A stretch of 64,000 nucleotides of DNA from Capitulum mitella (taxonomy: Eukaryota; Arthropoda; Thecostraca; Pollicipedomorpha; Pollicipedidae), in contig CP099839.1 of the NCBI GenBank assembly GCA_030062745.1, positions 44,404,796 to 44,468,795 of the forward strand, in the 5' to 3' direction. Each line of letters starts with the position of its first letter. The stretch's first letter is position 1. This document shows, piece by piece, positions 1 through 12,100 of the stretch. The notes below the pieces were generated by a model. It ran no database searches. It had not been told where the DNA came from and worked only from the letters and a program-made list of their open reading frames with translations. Position numbers and translations under genes: made by a program.

Positions 1-155
1 CGCGCACCGATGTTTCGGAACAGAAAATCAAACGCACGGTGACTGATAATCCTTTCAAACGTGCCTCATTGGTCGCTTATTTATCAAGTGTACACATAGA
101 CAAGTCGAGAATGAAACTGGCATGTCTGCTATTAACAAGGTACTTAAACAAGAAG

Positions 156-430
156 CAGGCACGTAGCCAGGCTTGTCCTTGGGACGAGGGGGACATGAAT
201 GTCAAACTTTGACACATGCCGCCGGTGTATGACGAAATTTATGGGAAAAAGCAGCAATATTATGTAATCGGCTTCATATTGAACCCACAGGAATACATAC
301 AATGTTTGTTTTTCCAACTTATATATGATCACTATTCCGAATTCGTGCGAAATCGCTATAAATCTGGTGCAGACCGCTTTGTTCAGGGAGATGGCCTCCG
401 TGCCCCCCCCCCCCACCGGCTACGTCCCTG
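156..430. mobile_element. hAT-like MITE, copy A
   Basis: A 275-bp non-coding element. Its ends are imperfect inverted repeats: CAGGCACGTAGCCAGG on the left, and CAGGGACGTAGCCGGT when the right end is read inward. It is flanked by a near-perfect 8-bp direct repeat, ACAAGAAG at 148-155 and ACAAGAAC at 431-438. A CAGG terminus with an 8-bp duplication is typical of hAT transposons. A second copy in inverted orientation lies at about 8905-9171 and shares most of the interior. No transposase is encoded, so mobility would need an element elsewhere. The hAT assignment rests on termini and duplication length only. Confidence 0.7.
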
Positions 431-438
431 ACAAGAAC

Positions 439-3400
439 ATGATAAGGCATTTCTATGAGGTTCGCGTTCTGCCTGAGATCATGAGACGCTCCACCCGCAC
501 GTCCCGCTGACACCTTTCTTCCGTCCTTTCGCTCCCGCCCATCGGCTCACGAGTCGTGCCCGTTTTGCCGATCGCACAAAGGGGTCGGTCGAGGCGGCCG
601 CAAAGTCGCTGACGTGTGGGCTTGATCCTGCAGGAGGAGGTGGAGCTGCGGTGACCTCGGCTAGCGGTTCGGCCGCCACCGCCGCCGCCGTCGGTGGCGG
701 GGGCGGTCGGAATTTCCGGCGCGGGCGATCCCTCCCTCCCATCCGGGCGTGTGACCGGAAGCGGCTGACCTCCACCCGCCGCCACCATCTCCGCCTTCAC
801 TGGGCCGCAGCCGGCCGGTCCCGGAGCGGCCACCGGCAGCTGAAGAGCGCCGCCGGAGGAGTCGATTGCGTCAGCTGACGGCTCACGGGAATCAAACGAT
901 GTTGGACGGAGCTGACAGCATGCTTTCTGTTCAGCAGCGACGCTGGTATCGAGGATATGGTCTGGATCGCATAGCACGAAAGTGGTTCGTCTAGCGGTCA
1001 GATTAGGATTAATAAGGTAAACTGAGAAGAGGATAGTTCTGCCGCAATTGGCCCAGACCCGGACAACTTAGACCAACCGTTATGCTGCATATGTGCATAC
1101 AGCGGCATTTTAAGTTTGTACGCAGGTCATGACTCCATCAGGAACTTACGTTTCAAATCGTACGCTTTTGGATAGATTTGTTACGTTCCATTCCAAACGC
1201 CTGGAACACTGTATGTCCAGAAGAAATGCCCAATTACGATGAATGCGATGCCTAAGATGAGCCCGTTGTCAGAAAAGGAATGTTCTGGAGCGCGTTCTGC
1301 GCGAGGGAAGGATAAGCTGCACCCTGCATGGGCGCGAGTCGTGTATGCTCATGCATGCTTCATGACTCTGTAAGGTCTGATGTCGTGTCTCCGTTCGCGT
1401 TCGCATCGGTCGGTGTTGCGGCTACAGACATGCAATCGGGACTGTATAGCCGCACCACCTTTCACCGCAGCTGACGGACCCGATCAGCGACAGGCACGTG
1501 CCCGACTGCTGAAAGGCGACATCTGTGCTGTAGTCCACTGGGCAACGGGCCTCTGCGGGCGAACTGCACCGGAACGCCCGCCATCAAATGCTGCAGTCTC
1601 TTTTGCGCATTAATAGTACTATGCGTCAACCAGCCGTGCTTGTGTACTGGTTTGCGTGTAACGCGCCTCTGCTGTTTGATTTTAATTTGCCACGGATTTT
1701 CCTCCAAACGTGCGCTAAGAAGACAGTTTGAGAACGCTCCATGAAATGATTCACTGAAGGTCAGTTCTCGGACTTATGGTCTCCACGAGAATACAAGTCT
1801 GTTTTATTTCTGGTTGCTCTTTGTTAATCATTCTTACAGGTTTCTCGTAAGACTTTGAAACTGCATCCTGGAAATGGCGCGTTAAGAACCGAGCTGAATG
1901 AATAATTTGAGAACAAAGTTTGATTTAAACAACACCCGGGGCCTCGTGGATTGGAACGCACGAAAGCAGACGCGTCGTAGGCCATTGCGGGGTTTGCGCG
2001 CTAGTGCGACGAGTGGCCGTGATTTCGTTGCGTGGTAAACCATGACTGATATGTGTCAGAGATACAGGGTTGAAGCTTAAGTGCCTGTGATAATTCCATG
2101 ATTTCTTTTCGTGATTTGTAACGGATTACCAGTATATACTCGAACTAATTTCGCTGAGATCGAAAGCCGTGTGGTTTGCTGCCACGCGAGCATGAAATAC
2201 GCATGCATCCTTTAGTTTGGATTTCCATTCAGCCTCATTTATTTAGATAATTACAAACAATTTTCACGCATTCTAGTTCGGGATCTTCCGATTTAGCTCA
2301 GCGCAAATGTTGCCGGCGCCCAGTGAGCAGGCACCAGCTGGCATGAAGCTGCTGCACCCCCGGTAGAGTACTGCAGTGGCCTGTTCCTGCTCACGGCCGA
2401 CTCGATGGAGGCTCCCTGGCGTCGGCACGGACGAACTGCGTCGCCCAGACGCCCACCCATTGACTGATGAAGGCACAGCTCGGCGCTGCCCCGCCGGCAG
2501 AGACGACCGCAGGTGCCTGCGGGGCGGCGGCGGCGGCACCGAGCTGGGCACCGCCGCCGCTGCCTGACCAGTATGTCGTGGACGGTGTAGAGCACCTTGG
2601 ATATGCGGAAACTGGAGTTCACGGGAGAAAACTTTTCTTTAAAAATACACAGACGTGCCGTTTTTAAGCAGTGTTTAGGCGTTTTATCGCGAAATGTGGA
2701 CAGTAAAATGGACAGAATATCGATCATGGGAGAATACGTGACAAACATCTACACCTATTCTCATTTTCTTTTGAACCTTGAAAACGAGATCAAAAGCACC
2801 CATCGATGGCCAAGAGCCGCGAGTATAAGCTCACTGGAGAACCATAATGAATTTTTGAGGCCAGAAACAAACCTTGCTGCAGTGGTTTCAGTTAAGGCCA
2901 CAGCCGAAAAACCAGTATTTTCTGCTTCCAAAAACTGCTGTGAAGAAAGTTGGTTTCCCGTGAGACCGAAGTGCATGGTGCCAAGTATCCCAAAAAAGTG
3001 CACAGAAAATATGTGGCCTGTTTTCTTAGGGAGACATAGGACCGGAAATCGGTCTCAGAAACCCAGGGCTATCCTCGCTTTTTTCCCAGTGTGTGTCGTT
3101 GGCGATACCGGGAGGAGGCTTTCAGGATGGAAAGTAATTCATTTCCTGGGATGTTGCAACATTTTGTTATCACAATAGCTTCTTTTATTCCTACCACTAG
3201 TGATCTGCCAAATTGCGGTGTGAACCAAATTTCGCAGAAAACTGTGAACATGTTTCTGTTTGCCTTGATTCCCACGTCTGGCGTGATGCGCGAGTGTCGG
3301 TAACCAGATATTAAATCTTCGTGCAGCCTAATTGATTTAATAAAAGCAAGCGATTGAAAGGGATGAGAGTCAGAACCGTTCAAAATAATGGTTTGAACAT

Positions 3401-5041
3401 GGCTGTTTTTCGCGCTCAGTCTAGCATCAGTTTATCACCACCATTAAAAAAAGAACCAAGTGTGCAACTGTTCTTCCGTCATGCTTCATGACATAGGAAT
3501 GGAATAGTTTTGTAATCGCTTTCCTGTTTAATAATACATGATTGCTGAATTCTGACTTTGGCAGTTATACCGACCAAGTATGTGGAAGTATGAGCACATA
3601 TTTTCTGTATGTCTAATTCTTCAGACCAAAACCTTCCACGTTGTCGGACTTAATTTCAACGATGCCGTCCGTAGGTATCCACAAATCTTAAGAACAAATA
3701 TCATCTCCATTTCCGTATTAAAGACAGGGTGCTGTGCCGAGGCGAAATGCGGTGTCTTCAGTGCCAGAAGGAGCCTGCTAAGAATTGAACCAACTGTCAC
3801 TGGAGCAGTGAATGATCCTCTCCATCACCGCCTCCGCCGCTGGGCGCCACCGGCGCCGTCTTAACGCCACCTGCGTCCTCGTAGCGCCACCTGGACGTTA
3901 AACAGGAGCAGCTTCAGGCATGTCATTGATTACTATCGCCTCCGACAGATGGCAGCACTTCTCTAGACTTGGGCAGGTCCAACAAACAGGGCGCAAAATC
4001 ACTTCCGGATCGAAAGTTTGTTTTGGCATTTTGTCTTGCTTGGTCTTCGTCGACTGAGATACACCTGGACCTGAGAGTTCGGTATGATTGCTGATTTTAA
4101 TTAACTCTTTGTTTCTTAGCATACATCTATTGCAAACGATCATGACAAATTATAACCAAGGCAAAAAAGATGCGCGAGTGTTTAACTATTAATCTCATTT
4201 TTAATCCTGCTGTATTCAGGATCTTTAAGATGGGAACAACATGAAAAGCATGTAAAACATAAAGAGGTGCTGGCGTCGGCAGCTAGTGGTCTGACCTTAC
4301 AGTATGTTCTGTTGTTATGTTATTATATGTTCAATTGCTATGTTATGTTCGTTAAAGTATCACCAGAGGAAAATGAATCGTTTCGGCCGGCGTCCACAAA
4401 ATGCCACAATATTGCTTCTGGGGCTACGAGTGCTGACAAAGGATTTACTATGCTCATTTTGTTCGCACGGCCCATGAAAATAGGAATGAAAAATGAAACA
4501 AAAACTTTAGACTCATAAGAGCACCCACTGTCATTCGCCGAGCAGATTCGCGCAATAACCATTTCGTATGTGTTTGTATGATCACTGACTTCCTGCGTTG
4601 GTTGGAACAACCAAATCTTCCCGCGAAAACCTGACGTCAAGAACACCTTTATACGAGTTCCAACGCCCATTGATTCGGCATTACTTGGTCTATTGCTTGG
4701 GTGAAGTTGATGTTCAAGATCCCATGCCAATATTCATTATCTTTCACCAGTACCTCCGAATTATCAACGAGATTCGCGCTCTCCATTACATCCATATTTC
4801 GAGAGTCGTATCGTACTTACCACCTGACGTAGTCGACCATCACTGGACAAATGAGCTCAGATACTCCTGCTGTTCTGTACTACGCACAGTATGCTCTAGG
4901 CATTTGCCATTCAGAGGCTTAAAACGCCCCGAAAACAAGGTCCGACTTCTTTGAGTGTTCTGACTGCTGTGAGGGCTCATTGGCGTTGTTCGCACAACGT
5001 TCTGAGTTGGGAAAAATGCATAACTTCGTCAGGGCGGATCA
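439..5041. other. Stretch without a recognisable gene
   Basis: This segment lies downstream of the ZP gene in its direction of transcription. It has only short, unrelated open frames on both strands, the longest 193 codons at 2597-3178 on the plus strand. None shows a family motif I recognise, and splice signals around them are not persuasive. A GC-rich patch lies at about 500-860. I see no RNA gene and no clear transposon end here. Confidence 0.6.
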
Positions 5042-5047
5042 TTTATT
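5042..5047 (-). terminator. Possible polyadenylation signal for the ZP gene
   Basis: On the minus strand this reads AATAAA, about 860 bases past the ZP-gene stop codon. It is the first canonical hexamer I noticed in that direction, but such hexamers occur by chance and no downstream GU-rich element was established. Confidence 0.25.
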
Positions 5048-5904
5048 GTAACAAAATAAGCCAATGGTTATCTACAGTGAGCTACTGCAAGACGAAAAAC
5101 GTACTTTCTCCTCTGATGCCCATGTTTGGCGTACATGAATCAACAATTCACATAACTCGTGACGATTGTTGCTTCGCTTGGGTAAAACGCAAGCTTAAAA
5201 GTGTGCTCAGAAGCGTTTGGCAGATAACAGGAAGAGCGTCTGTACACTCCGGCTTGCCAGCAGTCTCTAAATACTGTACGTTTACACTGACCGACCTCAT
5301 CTGCTTGCGATGCGCCAAACTCACGCGGCACAACGCGAGCAGTTCGCTGTCATTCAATGGCAAGGATAACATAACTTGCTCGCGTACATGAGTATCGCCT
5401 CTGAGACAGCCAGCTGGAGCTCAGCCCTCCCATTCGCAAGTCGAGCGCAACAACAGCACAGACACAACAACACTCACAGACAAACAGCCACACCGCGACG
5501 TCTCGAGAACGAGGGAGCCCAGCCGTGAGGACGGTGCGCCGCGTCTGTCGACAGGCAGGCCTCGCGGGCACGACGGCCGGCGGCGGCTCGGCCGCGGGCC
5601 CGCCTGTCGTCAGAGCGCGAGACGACTCCGCCAGCAGCGCCGGACGGCCGGCGGGGCTCCCGGAGTGGAGAGCGCCCGGAGGCGAGTCGAGCCGCCCTGC
5701 TGGCGAGTCGAGACCGGCGCGGCTGCGGACTCGCCCGGCCTCCCTGGGCTCCATTATTCAGGAGACGCAACCCTCTCAGGCAGGCGGAAGCATCCGGGTC
5801 GCGGAAGGGAGCGGGAAACGCGAGCCCCTCCCCTCGCACTACTGCCATCTAGACAGCAACGCCTGCCGAGCGCCACCTATCCGGGCCGCCTGTTCTCGGG
5901 ACCA

Positions 5905-6114
5905 TTAGCTCGAGTGAGAGTAGGCGGTGTTTGTGTACGGCCCCGAGTAGATGGAGCTGCCCGTGGTGGAGAGATCCTTGCGGCGGCGCCGGCGGCTGAT
6001 GATCACCATGATGGCCACGACGACGGCAATCATCAGCAGCAGGCCGACCACGGCGATGGCGATGGCGAAGGTGCGCGGCGAGATGCAGAGGATGTCGTCG
6101 TCGTCCAAGTCGTC
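5905..6114 (-). CDS. ZP gene terminal exon: transmembrane helix and tail
   Basis: The exon follows the acceptor TCTCCTCTGCAG and is in phase 0. It starts with an acidic run (DDLDDDD), then a hydrophobic helix of about 22 residues (AIAIAVVGLLL...MVII), then SRRRRRK as a stop-transfer signal, then a Ser/Tyr-rich tail ending in SHSS before TAA. The helix anchors the precursor; furin cleavage in the preceding exon would free the ectodomain. Base composition at third positions is GC-rich, as in the other ZP exons. Confidence 0.93.
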   Translation of the reverse strand, partial: DDLDDDDILCISPRTFAIAIAVVGLLLMIAVVVAIMVIISRRRRRKDLSTTGSSIYSGPYTNTAYSHSS

Positions 6115-9100
6115 CTGCAGAGGAGAGTCGACCGCCGTTATCCGGGGTCAACAGATATCGGCTAGGCCATGGCAGCTGCCAGATCGACGGGAGATGGCGT
6201 GCGGACACATGAGGTCCGCTAAAACGGTGTACAAAGTGCCCCGAAAATATCAGTGGCCATCCAGGAAATCAGGAGACCAAGAGAGCGCTCGAATTTCTGT
6301 CGCTTTACCGGCATGTATTCCTAACCACTATCCTTCTAAAAAAAACTGTAGTGGTCTGAAGGCTATTGTATCAATACAAAAAACGGGCCTTCATCTGCCT
6401 GCACATGCAGACAATGAATCGTTCATCATGCGCATCATGTCGGGTGTGCAACGCAAACGATAGGGCTCGTCGTCTGACAGCTGTCCACACAACAGATTCT
6501 CATTATACCCTCCCCCTCCCACGTTCAGCAGCATACAGGCCAACTGGGGTGCCGTTTATTTTATCGCTCGATTATCGCTATCACGATACATCGTCCGAAA
6601 ACTAATGTGCATGTGTCGATCGGCAAGTAGGGGTTACTGCCAGTGTTATCCGTTTTTGTTATCTTTGCTGGAGGTCAGCTCCAAGTAAAGACGGCTCTCA
6701 GCAGCACAAAAACACGCATAAAATCCAGATTGCGTGTGAAGCGTAGGAAGTTTCAGGGGCCGTAAGATACCCAGGAGGCCCGTTCATGGTAGATGAAATG
6801 ATCACAAAGATGGAAAGTGCCGTCATCTTGCTTGTGAAACCATGCGACCGTGGGTAAGACTTTGAAATCCAGAGGGCCGCTGAAGAAGCCAGGGTCTTGA
6901 TGATAGCCGTTTCAAGAATGGACGCAACACAAGCTTTTTTTCGTGTCATTCGTATAATCGAAGCAACAAACTGATTTCATAGGAAGCTTGCTTTTGGAGT
7001 CGTGATATAAGGGTACCTGAATCATTCTCATAAATTCCGAAGACTAATCTGAAATTTTCACCCCCAAAAAATCCTTTCCATGGCACAGAAAAACCGGTGG
7101 AAAGTCTCGCGGGCTTGTCGGAAAAGGCGCACCAAACTAGCACTGATCAACTGACAGCCGAACGCTTCCTCCCAGACCCGGCAACCATGTCAGGTCCTTC
7201 TCTGGCGCGTCCTGCTCGCAGCGCGCACAGCGCCCCCCCCCCCCCCCTGTCCGCGGCCCGTGCCAGGTGGTGTGTTGCGGTGAGCGGACAGCTGCTCTTA
7301 CCCTGGCCGGCCGATTGCTGGGGTCGTCTTCGGGAAGCTCCTCGCCCTCGTTGACGTACAGGCCGCTAAACACCTCTATGACGGGCTCCTCGTCCGTTTC
7401 CAGGTCGGTGACGGTGGCGTTCTCGAGCGCGCGTCGCCGCCGGCGCAGGTTCGTGCCGTCCGAGCACACAGGAGGCTGCAACAGGTGTGTTGTGAGACAT
7501 ACCGACCGGCGCAGGTTCGTGCCGTCCGAGCACACAGGGGGCTGGAACAGGTGTGTTGTGAGACATACGGATGGCTGTATCAGGTGTGGTGCGATATAAA
7601 ATGGGAACTATAAAAAGCATATTCTGGAACACACGGAAGGATACAAGAGATGTATCGTGAGCATCACAAAAGGCTGTCACAGTTGCTGTGTGAGAAAAAT
7701 GAGAACTGCTGGCTTTGTTATGTGGGACGTGCTGTAAAGAGGCTGTAAAGAAAGGTTCGGCACGGGTGAGGGGCCGTGACGGTGAGGAAAGCCACCGAAA
7801 CAACATGGACCTTGAGAGAGCATACCGTGGCCATACTATGCAGTTAAAATTGGGGTGAGGAGCGCGGGGCATCTCGCTTGGAACATTAGTGACATGAATT
7901 CGTCTTTGTTCTCCGGTCGCAAAGACGATGTTTGGAGGAGTCAGTCTACAGCGCATCTGTTGAAAGTTCTGAGGGTGGCACACGCTTGGCACGCTAACTG
8001 AAAAGGTGGAGATGGGCTTGGTTTGAGTTTGGATATACCGAGAATGCATCGCCGACGGTAAGAATTTTCTAGGGCACATCCAGCCGTGAAGAAGCAAATG
8101 AGATGTGGCTGGAATGTGGACGAACGGAATGGCAGATGCTCGGGGAATACAACCAAATGTTTTCATGGCATGCCATGTGAATTTCGCGATGCGACTAAAT
8201 GTTTGGAATCAGTCACTTATCATCCGCAGAAAAGCCAGTCGGCGTTCGTAATGAAATAGTTTCTTATTTTTCCTTCGGCGCATGACTCTCAAGACTAATT
8301 CAGCAAAATAACAATCTCTTCATCAAACAAACTAACCAAAAGCAACGACTGCAGCACATCAGCGACAGACTACAGCTTTTGCGAAAGGTCTGCACACGCG
8401 CAGAAGTCAAAACTTCAGCGAAGATGAGCGCGCCTGAACGTACCACATCGTCACATCCTCCGGTGTGCTTGAGGCAGAGCCGGACGTTGCACTGGTAGTA
8501 TACGGAAGCCGTGTAGGGAAACTTGTGGGCCTGGAAGTTCACCTTCGCGCTGGTCTTGCTCTCGCTGTAGTTGAACGGTCCCATTATTTCATAGTCGACT
8601 GGACAGCTGTGGGAAAAGATGTCATCAGCTATACAGTCAAGCCGGCTGGACCGCTCTTTAATGTAGACTTGAGTGCCGCGATGTGTTTGCACGTCCTCGA
8701 AAGGCCACAGAAAGGACGGGACGCTATTAAACAATGTGCGTTTGAGTTGAAATTTTCATTTAGTTGCAGATAACGCAAGATTTCCGTGTTGTACGTTCCG
8801 CTGTTATCTGAAGTAGCAAAAACGATGTAATATCTTTGGTGTGTGGCAATTTAAAGGACGCAAATAGCAAGAACACAACTTTGCTTCACAGTGAGACAAC
8901 TGGACAGGGCCGTAGCCAACGGGAACCATGGGGGGCCATGCCTCCCCTGAGTCAAGCGATCGACACTAGATATGAAGAGATTTTGCAGGAATAGGTAATA
9001 GTGATCATATATATGCTGCAAAAGCAAACGTGTGTTTTCCTGTGTGTTTTATATGAGGAAAATTACATAAAATTGCTGCTTTATCGCACTAATTTTGCCA

Positions 9101-12100
9101 TATACCGGTGTCATATAACAAAATTTGACATTTGCCCCTCCCCCCTGAGGAAAATCCTGGCTACGTGCCAGCAGCGGGATGACTGAAATGTTGCATCATC
9201 CACTAAAATTCGAGAACTGGAAGTTCGGGAATTCACAAAATCGTTTGCAGATGCTCCCTGAAGATTTTCATTCCTGTCCTTTGAGGGATGCGTACCACTG
9301 TTTTCCCAGAAATCTCCGGAGAATTGGCCAATTCTTTGCTGAATCACCGTAACTTGTGAAATCTGTTTCAGAGCTGAGTATGGTAGTAAATGCCAACTGG
9401 CGTGTACAAAGCTTTCTGAAATGACCAGAACCGTCGAGGACACGTACAGTGTCATTAAAACACGGTTGTTTCATCACACCAGAAGTCGCTGAAGTTCCTT
9501 GACATCATGTCTGACTGTCGCATTCGCTATCAGCCGTAGCTGGCCTATTGCATGGACTGTACTGACAGTGCGCCACGCTCTGCGGCTTACAGCTTGGATA
9601 CCGGGCTTAAGCACACATTGTTCGGCCCTTCAGGCACAGCCGCCTGACTTAAGCAAATGACTTTGAGGCACGGGTAGATGATTGCGTCACCCTTCCGCGT
9701 TTGGCAACCCACGTTTCGGGTTTTTCACTGGCGGCCGGTGTCGAAACCAGCGGCGTACTCCTCTCATCCTGCCAGTCCGGCCGGACGACTGAGCCACAGA
9801 GCCCGACCGCGCAAAGCCCGACCACGGCACCGCGACGTCGGCGACGGGCCGGCCCGAGCGCCGCCCGCCGTCAGCCGGCCCGAGAGCGGTCTCTTTGTGC
9901 CGGAACGGCGTCACGGCTGGGCGGAGTCGGCACCTGCGCCGAGCGAGCGCGGCCTCCACGGCCGGCTGACCGGGCTCGGCAGACGGCTCCGGCGGCCGCC
10001 GTGGCAGACGGCCACTGCCGCCCACCACAGCCAGCTGACCCGGTCCCGGGAGACGCCCGCCGGCGGCCTGGCGAGCCGCAGCTGTCTGCACGCAGAGCTG
10101 GTCACCTACGTGACACGACAGGACGGCCGACCGGCCAGCTCTGCACCTGGTCACGCTCGGAGGTGGACGGCCAGCTCCGTGTCCGTTCCATCCGCCGGCG
10201 AACGGTACGGCTCTGCGGGCCCGCGCCTGTTCTCGCCGGCCTGGTCCAACCCCGGTAACGGGACAGGCGGCGGTCGGCTCGGCCGGCCGGTCTGCGCCAC
10301 CGGCCGGCCAAGGTCATCGCCGGGCGCCATGTTGGCGTTTGCCAGCTGTTCGGGGGGGACCGTCCTGTTCTGCTCCTTCTCTCCTCTCGTTAACCATGCC
10401 GTGTCTCCCATTCACTCTGTCTCTCTTGTTCTACCTCTCTGCATCTCTTCAGTTAGATCAAACACATGCCGCGCAAACATGACAGAACCAAATGATTTTA
10501 TCTCCTCGTTTATCAACTACACATGAAGAAAGCCATTCTCTGACAAAAGGCTTAAATGACCATTATAAATTAACCCGTCCCCGACTGGGGGGGCAGTTGA
10601 CTGCCCCCCCCTGAGGTTTTTCTGGCATTGCAAGAGAACCAACAAACACAGAGTCACGAAACTTTGTGTACCTTTTGCTCCATCAATTTTACGTCTCGTG
10701 TCAAAATTTTGACCTCAGGTCAGGTCATGTGCCTGACCTAGGTCAGGTCAAACAGACCTATGTCAAAGAAAGTTTAGCGCCCTCTAACTTTTTCGCAAAA
10801 CAAGATATCTCAATAGTACTTTCAGGGAGTAGTGACCGTGATAGGTGCAACAAATCTGCTATCTCACATTTTTCGGAATTTTCCGGGTCATTGACCTAAG
10901 GTCAAGCCCATTTTTAAGACATATCGCCGTTTTTTCGGAAATTGACGAAATATTCCATAACATTTTTAGTGTGGAGTGAAGCAGACATCTAGCTACCGTC
11001 ATTGGGCAAAGTGTCAGTGACCTCCAGCCATTGAACTGAGGTCAGGTCACGAATAACTGTAGTGGGCCAAAATGTACCACCGTAAAAATCAACGATGAAC
11101 TACTCAGAATGCGTAGAAAATGGCAGAACTAACTTGCACAGACGTAATTAATACCAGGAACCTCAAAAAGTTTGAAAAAGTAGTATATTTTGGAAATAAA
11201 TAGGCTCTCGCGAATAAAGCTCCGCCAACTTTGTAGATTGGCAACTAATCAATTTTCCCAAAATTTAGGCATGAGAAACCATCACAAGAACCACAAAGAT
11301 CAATAAAATTGACATAGATTGTCCTTTTTCGCAAAAATAAAGGAACGCCAAAATTAGTTTCCGTCAATTTGGTACCGCATACGGCAGCGGCGCACACTGA
11401 CGACCGACCGGGAGAATTACGGTGTCTTTAACTCAACGTTTCGGCGTATACATTGAACAAATCTGGGGAAATTAGACGTGTATCGGCATCCGCGGACATT
11501 TGCTTGTGCGCTGGTGCCTTTACCTATGCGTTATTAGTCACAGCCCTTGAGATTCAGGCCATTTCTCGGTCTCATGCAGTCGGCTATGAGAAAACATATA
11601 TAGGGCGTAAATTGGCTTACATATTATCTAAAACTAAAAATGAGATCAGTTTCGAGCTCTTCTCGTCACAGGCTTTCGAACGGTATGCTTATTTTTATCT
11701 TGCGACCAACCGTTCGTGAGTTAGAGGGGGGGGGGCAGTCAACTGCCCCCCAGTCGCCGATGTTCGGGACGGACCGACGGTCGTGCGCGGGTTAAGTCAC
11801 AGTCAATCAGAGCTACCATATCTGAAGTGTGGCATTTGTCACAGTTTGCTGTTAACGTACTGAGAGTATGCGTCGACATCACATTGGGAACTGCTCTTTC
11901 ACATGCTGGCGGTGACTGCCATTCACCAGGTAGGACAAGATCATTGTGCCTTTGTTGAACCTAAACCGTTCGATGATAAGGTCATAAATTACCCAGCAGG
12001 CAACTAAACTCACAACGACGGACTAGTTTCATATATTTACATTTATACCTTTCTTCGGTTGCATATAAATTTCCAACAGCGCGTCACGATTTACAGACGT

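Noticed and set aside
2597..3178. 193-codon plus-strand open frame
   Set aside because: Balanced composition but no recognisable domain, no ATG with good context, and no splice partners; treated as chance.
7366..8166. 266-codon minus-strand open frame
   Set aside because: It is the furin-site exon read backwards through its duplicated acceptor into the intron; only 7475-7302 is supported as exon.
9678..10526. 282-codon plus-strand open frame
   Set aside because: It lies in a CCGG-rich island where stops are rare on every frame; composition is Arg/Pro/Ala-rich, it has no motif, and it overlaps a ZP-gene intron.
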